From: Sporomusaceae bacterium UBA7701
GTDB taxonomy: Bacteria; Bacillota; Negativicutes; Sporomusales; UBA7701
DNA length: 29,845 nt
NCBI GenBank assembly: GCA_002482545.1
Contig: DLGF01000003.1
Coordinates: forward strand, 1 to 29,845
Reading direction: 5' to 3'
Below, in pieces: positions 21,159 through 26,858 of the stretch; position 1 is the first letter of the stretch, and the number at the start of each line of letters is the position of its first letter. A program made the position numbers and the translations under genes. A model generated the notes under the pieces. That model did not search any database and was not told the origin of the DNA. It saw nothing but the letters and a program-made list of their open reading frames with translations.

Positions 21159-22657
21159 AGGCTTTTCTTATGTACAGGGACCGTGATTTTGACCTGCAGC
21201 GGGACCTGCCGTTCCATGAAGAGACTTTGACGCAAGACCTGGAACTGAAAACGCTGTTCAACGCCATGGCGTCCGATGACAAATTTTTATTGGAAGTGGC
21301 CAGAAAAGCTGTTCTGTCCAGTATGGATGACCTGGACGCCATCCTTTACCGCCAAGCCATTCTTAAAGATTGCCTGAAGAATTCCGCCGTTGTGCGGAAT
21401 ATCTACGCTATCGCGGTAGAGGCCATTGAAAGGAAACAAAAAAGTTTTTATTTCGGCATTTTTACCAGATATCCCGCAGGAATACTGCATAGCTCGCGCG
21501 ATGCGCTGCAGATGTTTCTCGATATGCTGAAACAACTTAAGAATATTGCCGATGCGCATGCCGACAAGTTTGAGGCGGAAGGCTTCCGAAGGTTTTTCGC
21601 GATGCTCAGGACAGAGCTTGACGATGAATATTTTGCTCATGTCCAAGAGCAACTGCGGGAATTGAAATTCCGCGACGGCGTCCTGATCAGCGCCGCATTG
21701 GGAAAAGGCAACGAGGGCACCGGTTACCTGCTTCATAAACCGCAGGAAAAGAAGGGGAGCTGGTTGGAACGGCTTTTCGCCGAGAAGCCGCCTGCCTATA
21801 CCGTGCGCCTTCATGAACGCGACGAAGCCGGGGCAAGGGCCCTGGGGGAATTGAAGGACAGGGGAATCAACCTGGTGGCCAATGCGCTTGCCCAGTCGGC
21901 CGAGCATATCAACAGCTTTTTTACCATGCTGCGGACCGAACTCGCCTTTTACGTCGGTTGCTTGAATTTGCAGGAGAAAGTCGCCCCCAGGGGAGGGGCG
22001 ATGACCTTCCCCGCCCCAGTGGCTGCCGGGAAACGCCGGCATTCTTTTAAGGGCTTGTACGACGTCTGTCTTTTTTTGACCATGGAGCAGAATGTTGTGG
22101 GCAACAACGTAAACGCCGACGATAAAGACCTCGTGATGGTCACCGGAGCCAACCAGGGCGGGAAATCGACTTTCCTGCGGGCGATAGGCCTGTCCCAATT
22201 GATGATGCAATGCGGCATGTTTGTTCCGGCGGAGGCCTTTTGCGCCAATATCGGCAACGGTCTTTTCACCCACTACAGACGGGAAGAGGACGTTACCATG
22301 AAAAGCGGGAAACTGGACGAGGAACTCGGCCGGATGAGCGCTATCGTCGACCATGTCAGGGAGAATTCCCTGATCCTGTTCAACGAATCGTTTGCCGCGA
22401 CCAATGAGCGGGAAGGCTCGGAAATAGCCCGGCAGATCATCTGCGCATTGCTGGAAAGGCATGTCAAGGTTTTCTTCGTGACCCATCTATATGAACTGGC
22501 GCATGGATTCTATGAACAAAAGCCGGAAAACGCCGGTTTCCTGCGGGCCGAAAGGCGGCCCGACGGAGAGCGGACTTTCAAACTGGTCGAAGGCGAACCC
22601 TTGCAAACCAGCTTTGGCGAGGATTTGTACAACAGGATATTCCATAGTGCCGGATAA
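21155..22657 (+). CDS. MutS-like ATPase 2 (no mismatch-recognition domain)
   Basis: The 500-residue protein has the same plan: a helical N-terminal and lever region, an insertion rich in Lys and Glu near 190-220, and a C-terminal ATPase with Walker A GANQGGKST (331-339). Walker B is LILFNESF, with N410-E411, again Asn for Asp. The post-Walker B ATNEREGSEIA segment replaces the usual GTST-type signature, and THLYELA follows as the switch region. Start ATG 21155 overlaps the stop of ATPase 1 by 4 nt, so equal amounts are likely made. It ends 31 nt before the second dynamin-like gene. Confidence 0.85.
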   Translation: MKAFLMYRDRDFDLQRDLPFHEETLTQDLELKTLFNAMASDDKFLLEVARKAVLSSMDDLDAILYRQAILKDCLKNSAVVRNIYAIAVEAIERKQKSFYFGIFTRYPAGILHSSRDALQMFLDMLKQLKNIADAHADKFEAEGFRRFFAMLRTELDDEYFAHVQEQLRELKFRDGVLISAALGKGNEGTGYLLHKPQEKKGSWLERLFAEKPPAYTVRLHERDEAGARALGELKDRGINLVANALAQSAEHINSFFTMLRTELAFYVGCLNLQEKVAPRGGAMTFPAPVAAGKRRHSFKGLYDVCLFLTMEQNVVGNNVNADDKDLVMVTGANQGGKSTFLRAIGLSQLMMQCGMFVPAEAFCANIGNGLFTHYRREEDVTMKSGKLDEELGRMSAIVDHVRENSLILFNESFAATNEREGSEIARQIICALLERHVKVFFVTHLYELAHGFYEQKPENAGFLRAERRPDGERTFKLVEGEPLQTSFGEDLYNRIFHSAG

Positions 22658-22688
22658 GGGCTGCGATCATCTTGGCCAAAGGAAGAGA

Positions 22689-24566
22689 ATGAAGATGGAT
22701 ATGCGAAATAAAGATGGCGCCTCACCGGAAGCTGAAATCAATCCCGACTTGGCGAAGCTGCGCGCATACACCCGGGCCAAACTGGCGCTTGCCGGCCAAC
22801 TGCGCATTGTGCGCGAGGCGCTGGCGGACCTCGGGCGGGAGAAGGGCGAGCGGCAGTGCGGGGACCTGCTGGTGAAGCTGGCCGAAGACCGTTTTACCCT
22901 GGCGGTGCTGGGGCAGTTCAAGCGCGGCAAAAGCTCCCTGATGAATGCGATCATCGGGCGCGAGCTTCTGCCCACCGGCGTCTTGCCGCTCACCTCGGCC
23001 ATAACGGTGCTCAAGTACGGACCGGCGGAGCGGCTGGTGATCCGGCGCGAGGACTGGAGCCTGCCCGAGGAATTGCCGGTTGCCGCTCTTGCCGATTATG
23101 TAACCGAGGAAGGCAACCCCTCCAATCAAAGGAAGATAAAAACCGCTTGCGTGGAATTGCCGGTCCCTTTTTTGCGTCGCGGGATCGAATTTGTGGATAC
23201 TCCGGGAGTGGGGTCGGCGATTACGGCTAACACGGCGACCACTTACGGGTTTCTCCCGGAATGCGACGCCGTGCTTTTCGTGACCGGCGCGGATACGCCG
23301 ATGACGAGTTCGGAACTGGCTTTCCTGAAAGACATCCGGGATTATGTGGACAGAATCTTCTTTGTAGTCAATAAGGTCGATCTCGTGGCGGACGAAGAAA
23401 GGCGCCAGGTGATAGGGTTTGTGACTGAAACCATCCGGAACCAGATCGAGCGCGAGGCGGTGAAGGTCTTTCCCGTCTCCGCCCGCCAGGGGCTTGCCGC
23501 AAGAACGTCCGGCAACACTGCTCTCTATGAACAAAGCGGGCTGAAAGCCCTCGAAGAAGCCCTGGCTTCCTTTCTGGCCGAGGAGAAGTCGGCCGCCTTC
23601 CTCGCCGCGGTGGCCCGCAGAGCGCTGCGGATTCTGGACGACGAGGCGGCCCAGGAGGCTTTCAGCGAGGCCGCTTTACAGAACCGGGCCATGGCGATGC
23701 AAGAAGAATCCGCCGTCGGGCGTGAGCCCCATAGCGCCGCCGCTGCGGCGATCCAGGCGCGGGCGAAGCTGGAAGCGCTGCAGGAGCGCCTGGCGGGCGG
23801 CCGGATGGCGGAGCTGGCGGCGGGTGAAGCCGCCTTACCCGGAGCGGTGCAACCCGGGCCGCCGGCGACACCCGCTGCGGATGGGCCGGCTCCTGCGGCA
23901 ATGGATATGGCGGCTGACCTGCAAACAAGGGGCTGCCCGGTTTGCCGGCATATCGCGGAGCGGGCCCGGGCTTTTTTCGCCCACTGGCAATACCAAATCG
24001 GCACCGAAGAGCAGGCCCAGGCGGCGTTTGCGGAAGAGCTGGGGTTTTGCCCGCTGCATACCTGGCAGCTCTTGGCGCTGTCTTCCCCGCACGGCGCCTC
24101 CGTCGGGTACGCCCGGCTGGCCGAGCGCGTCGCCCGGCGGCTCCGGGAGAACGCCGGCGTCCCTGCGGGGGAGGCGGTGCGGCGCTTGGTGCATGATGCG
24201 CGAAACTGCCGGGTTTGTGCGATGGTGCGCCGGACCGAGGAGGAATACGTCCGGCGGCTGGCCGCGGCGATCAGTGAAGCCGCCGGACGGAGCCAGTACC
24301 GCCGTTCGCAGGGAGCTTGCCTGCGGCACCTCGGTATGCTCATGGCGGCCGTTCCGTCGGAAGAAAGCCGTGAGTTCCTTCTCTCCCATGCCGCCGAACG
24401 TTTCGAAGAAGACGCGGAAGACATGCGGAGTTTTGCCCTGAAACACGAGGCCGTCCGCCGGGCCTTGCAGAATCGCGACGAGGAGGACGCTTACCGGCGC
24501 GCCGCCATACGGCTCGTTGGCGACCGCCGGGTGTGCCTGCCTTGGGCGGAAGATGGAGAACTGTGA
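22689..24566 (+). CDS. Dynamin-like GTPase 2 with tandem CxxC...CxxH modules
   Basis: The 625-residue protein has a dynamin-type GTPase clearly related to that of GTPase 1: G1 GQFKRGKSS (75-83), G3 D170-T-P-G173, G4 N228-K-V-D231. After residue about 320 it departs from dynamin architecture: an Ala/Glu-rich helical and Pro/Ala linker (330-412), then two modules, C416-x2-C419-x34-C454-x2-H457 and C507-x2-C510-x33-C544-x2-H547. These could each bind zinc and resemble DUF6062-type Cys/His domains, a comparison from memory. A charged helical tail follows. No transmembrane helix is visible. Start ATG 22689 has AAAGGA upstream; ATG 22695 is an alternative. It is the last large gene of the fluoride unit. 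Confidence 0.82.
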   Translation: MKMDMRNKDGASPEAEINPDLAKLRAYTRAKLALAGQLRIVREALADLGREKGERQCGDLLVKLAEDRFTLAVLGQFKRGKSSLMNAIIGRELLPTGVLPLTSAITVLKYGPAERLVIRREDWSLPEELPVAALADYVTEEGNPSNQRKIKTACVELPVPFLRRGIEFVDTPGVGSAITANTATTYGFLPECDAVLFVTGADTPMTSSELAFLKDIRDYVDRIFFVVNKVDLVADEERRQVIGFVTETIRNQIEREAVKVFPVSARQGLAARTSGNTALYEQSGLKALEEALASFLAEEKSAAFLAAVARRALRILDDEAAQEAFSEAALQNRAMAMQEESAVGREPHSAAAAAIQARAKLEALQERLAGGRMAELAAGEAALPGAVQPGPPATPAADGPAPAAMDMAADLQTRGCPVCRHIAERARAFFAHWQYQIGTEEQAQAAFAEELGFCPLHTWQLLALSSPHGASVGYARLAERVARRLRENAGVPAGEAVRRLVHDARNCRVCAMVRRTEEEYVRRLAAAISEAAGRSQYRRSQGACLRHLGMLMAAVPSEESREFLLSHAAERFEEDAEDMRSFALKHEAVRRALQNRDEEDAYRRAAIRLVGDRRVCLPWAEDGEL

Positions 24567-24735
24567 TGGCCAAGAACTGCTAAGGCAATTCGGGAAGAAT
24601 GAGAAGCAGGCCATTGAGAAGCCTGGACAATTTTACCTGAAGGAAGAGCCGGGGCGCTTCTGGATACGCCCCGGGAAAAAGGTGAAGCTGTGTGTCTTCC
24701 GGCAGTTCTTTGGTATTGTTTGCACGTATTGGTAG
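24553..24735 (+). CDS. Possible small basic protein at the unit end
   Basis: A 60-residue ORF begins at ATG 24553 inside the end of the second dynamin-like gene and ends at TAG 24733-24735. It is rich in Lys, Arg and aromatics, with GGCGGAAG directly upstream as a cramped ribosome binding site. A perfect 8-bp hairpin, CCGGGGCG (24649-24656) with CGCCCCGG (24667-24674), lies inside it and could instead be a 3'-end structure, although no T-run follows. I cannot decide between a gene and untranslated sequence. Confidence 0.25.
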   Translation: MENCDGQELLRQFGKNEKQAIEKPGQFYLKEEPGRFWIRPGKKVKLCVFRQFFGIVCTYW

Positions 24736-24790
24736 TATATTGGGGCAAGGGAAAAACGCTGCAATTCCAACCAACTGTGACAAAATATTC

Positions 24791-24819
24791 TTGACAATAT
24801 CATCTACTCCCAATATAAT
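24791..24819 (+). promoter_or_regulatory. Consensus sigma-A promoter of the TetR gene
   Basis: TTGACA (24791-24796) and TATAAT (24814-24819) are exactly 17 bp apart, a perfect consensus. The operator palindrome begins at the next base, so binding there should shut this promoter. Confidence 0.88.
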
Positions 24820-24832
24820 TTGAACTGTTCAA
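24820..24832. promoter_or_regulatory. TetR operator copy 1
   Basis: TTGAACTGTTCAA is a perfect palindrome around one central base. It overlaps the predicted transcription start of the tetR gene, indicating autorepression. The same sequence with a different centre recurs at 25542 and 25644. Confidence 0.75.
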
Positions 24833-24858
24833 TTAAGTCGTGTAATGGGGGAATTGTT

Positions 24859-25485
24859 TTGGCCAGACCGCCGCAAGACCCAAAGATCAAAATGGATGAA
24901 ATTTTAGATGTGGCCGAACCGCTGTTTGCCGCCAAAGGCTACCGGAAAACTACCATCAGTGATATCGCCCAAGAGATCGGCGGCGCGCGAGGACTGCTCT
25001 ATTATTACTTCAAGTCCAAAGAAGAAATCCTGGAAGCGCTCATCAATCGCCAGATCGCTCATTTTTTTACCGATATCAGCCATATGGCTTCGTCTGCCGA
25101 CATGCTCCCGCCTCGTAAACTTGAATTTGTGGTGCAGGCCTGCTTTCGAACGGCGCACTACAAAGACGGTCTCTTCCTCGACTTTCTCTATGATGAAAAA
25201 TACCTGCATATAAAAAATAAAATCTTCCACCAGGCCGCCCTCTTGCTGAAACCCTGGCTGCTGAAGATTATCGAGGAAGGGGTCCGCAAGCAATATTTTC
25301 ATGTTCCACACCTTCCGGCGGCGCTTACCTTTATCATGTCCATCATGTTATGCTTGGGCGACACCTTTTGTGAAAAAATTCCGGATGAAGAAATGACCTG
25401 CCATTTAAGGCTGGCTGCGTCGCTTATTGAGCGGGCACTAGGAATGCCGGAGAATACCTTGGATTTATCACTGCCCGCTGACTAA
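24859..25485 (+). CDS. TetR-family repressor of the RND efflux operon
   Basis: The 208-residue protein has the TetR N-terminal three-helix DNA-binding domain (about 10-60), with KTTISDIAQEIGGARGLLYYYFKSKEEI as recognition segment and turn, and an all-helical ligand-binding C-terminal domain. The start is TTG 24859, with GGGGGA 7 nt upstream; the in-frame TTG at 24820 lies inside the operator and at the transcription start. It is followed by an intrinsic terminator and then the adaptor-pump genes. Operator copies in front of both units suggest that it represses itself and the pump until an inducer binds. Confidence 0.9.
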   Translation: MARPPQDPKIKMDEILDVAEPLFAAKGYRKTTISDIAQEIGGARGLLYYYFKSKEEILEALINRQIAHFFTDISHMASSADMLPPRKLEFVVQACFRTAHYKDGLFLDFLYDEKYLHIKNKIFHQAALLLKPWLLKIIEEGVRKQYFHVPHLPAALTFIMSIMLCLGDTFCEKIPDEEMTCHLRLAASLIERALGMPENTLDLSLPAD

Positions 25486-25541
25486 CTCTATGAATCATGA
25501 TTTTCCAACAGGTTACCGCCTGGATAATTTTTGCCTTTTGA

Positions 25542-25554
25542 TTGAACAGTTCAA
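25542..25554. promoter_or_regulatory. TetR operator copy 2
   Basis: TTGAACAGTTCAA, a perfect palindrome around one base, lies in the 236-bp gap between the repressor and the adaptor gene, upstream of the tetR terminator. Confidence 0.65.
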
Positions 25555-25597
25555 AAAACAACTTGCAGATTGTGTAAATTATCCTTGCACAACCATC

Positions 25598-25631
25598 AAA
25601 ATCATCCAATTAAGCTGCTTGGGTGATTTTT
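25598..25631 (+). terminator. Terminator of the tetR transcript
   Basis: AAAATCATCCAA (25598-25609) pairs with TTGGGTGATTTT (25619-25630) with one U-G pair and a 9-nt loop, and the 3' arm ends in a T-run. Confidence 0.7.
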
Positions 25632-25641
25632 CAAAGCCATT

Positions 25642-25658
25642 AATTGAACGGTTCAATT
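25642..25658. promoter_or_regulatory. TetR operator copy 3, before the efflux operon
   Basis: AATTGAACGGTTCAATT is a 17-bp perfect palindrome around one base, the longest of the three copies. It is 64 nt upstream of the adaptor start and so probably covers the pump promoter. I could not define that promoter; TAATAG at 25663-25668 is only a weak -10 candidate. Confidence 0.7.
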
Positions 25659-25721
25659 TTCGTAATAGCAGGAGAGGATCAACAAGGTAACCCACTTAAA
25701 ATCATACAAAGGAGTGAAAGC

Positions 25722-26858
25722 ATGCCACCATTATATCGGGTTACAGAATTATCCGGAAAGAAGAAATTATACTACAGCTTAATTGCAGTTGCCGTAGGGC
25801 TGTGCATCACGGGCGCCGGGATATGGAAATTCCACGGCCGGCCCCAGGCCGAAGTGGAAGATATTCCGCTGGTGCGCACCGCTGTGGTTGGCGCAACAAA
25901 TGCTCCGCAAAGTTATCTCTATTCCGGCGAAGTTCGCGGCCGTTATGAAAGCCAACTGGCCTTTCAGGTTACCGGCAAAATCATAAAGCGCAATGTAGAG
26001 CTCGGCAGTACGGTGAAAGCCGGCGACATTCTCATGCAGCTTGATCCGCGCGACCTGCAGCAAACGGTAAACAGCACATCCGCGCAAGTCTACTCCGCCG
26101 AATCGCAGCTTAAGCTGGCGGAAAGCAATCTGCGCCGTTACCGGCAGTTGTATGCGCAAAACGCCATCAGCCGGGCGCAACTGGACCAATATGAAAATGC
26201 CTATGAAGTCGCCCAGGCAGCTGTGCGGCAGGCAGCCGCCCAGCATGCGCAGGGCGCCAGCCAATTGGATTACAGCCTGCTCCATGCCGATAAGGACGGC
26301 GTCATTGCCGCCATTGCCGCCGAAGCAGGCCAAGTGGTCAGCGCCGGCCAGACCGTCATCACCATCGTGCAAGAAGGAGAACGGGAAGTGGAAATCAGCG
26401 TTCCGGAAAACCGAATGGAGGAAATACGTAATGCGAAGCAACTGACAGTGACGTTTTGGGCCCTGCCTCAGGTCACTGCAGAAGGCAAGGTGCGGGAAGT
26501 CGCCCCCATGGCCGACGCGACAACGCGGACTTATAAAGTACGCATCAGTTTGGTCAATCCTTCGCCGCAACTCAAGCTGGGGATGACGGCGGGAGTCAGC
26601 CTGACCGGTGCGGGCGGGCCTAATCAGGCCGTCACCATGGTTCCCCTTTCGGCTATTTATCAGACCAATGACACGCCGCACGTCTGGGTGATCGCCGATC
26701 ACGTGGCGGCTCTGCGCCCGGTGCAAGTCGGCATTTTCGGCAATGCGCAGGTTCAGATCGTCGCCGGCCTTAAGCCCGGCGAGACCATCGTTACGGCCGG
26801 CGTACATAAACTTCGGGAAGGGCAGACGGTGAGGCTGGCGGAGGGGGATACGCCATGA
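25722..26858 (+). CDS. RND efflux periplasmic adaptor (HlyD/MFP family)
   Basis: The 378-residue protein has an N-terminal membrane anchor (about 19-38) without a lipobox, then the adaptor layout: a split biotinyl-lipoyl domain (LAFQVTGKI...VELGSTVKAGDIL and DGVIAAIAAEAGQVVSAGQTV), an alpha-hairpin between them (about 110-180), and beta-barrel and membrane-proximal domains. It bridges the inner-membrane pump to an outer-membrane channel. Start ATG 25722 follows AAAGGAG (25708-25714) by 7 nt. Its stop overlaps the pump start by ATGA. Confidence 0.93.
   Translation: MPPLYRVTELSGKKKLYYSLIAVAVGLCITGAGIWKFHGRPQAEVEDIPLVRTAVVGATNAPQSYLYSGEVRGRYESQLAFQVTGKIIKRNVELGSTVKAGDILMQLDPRDLQQTVNSTSAQVYSAESQLKLAESNLRRYRQLYAQNAISRAQLDQYENAYEVAQAAVRQAAAQHAQGASQLDYSLLHADKDGVIAAIAAEAGQVVSAGQTVITIVQEGEREVEISVPENRMEEIRNAKQLTVTFWALPQVTAEGKVREVAPMADATTRTYKVRISLVNPSPQLKLGMTAGVSLTGAGGPNQAVTMVPLSAIYQTNDTPHVWVIADHVAALRPVQVGIFGNAQVQIVAGLKPGETIVTAGVHKLREGQTVRLAEGDTP

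Noticed and set aside
21287..22486. A 399-residue minus-strand frame
   Set aside because: It lies wholly opposite MutS-like ATPase 2, has no ribosome binding site or domain, and is a codon-bias shadow.
19623..22657. The MutS-like genes as ordinary mismatch-repair mutS or mutS2
   Set aside because: They lack the mismatch-binding domain and the Smr nuclease domain, have altered Walker B, and occur as a coupled pair under fluoride control.
23525..24614. Two long minus-strand frames opposite the second dynamin-like gene
   Set aside because: Composition is Ser/Arg/Ala-rich, as expected for the reverse of a GC-rich gene; the plus-strand protein has conserved GTPase and Cys/His motifs.
25490..25690. 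A 66-residue frame between tetR and the adaptor gene
   Set aside because: It spans operator copies and a terminator, has no ribosome binding site and no protein-like features.
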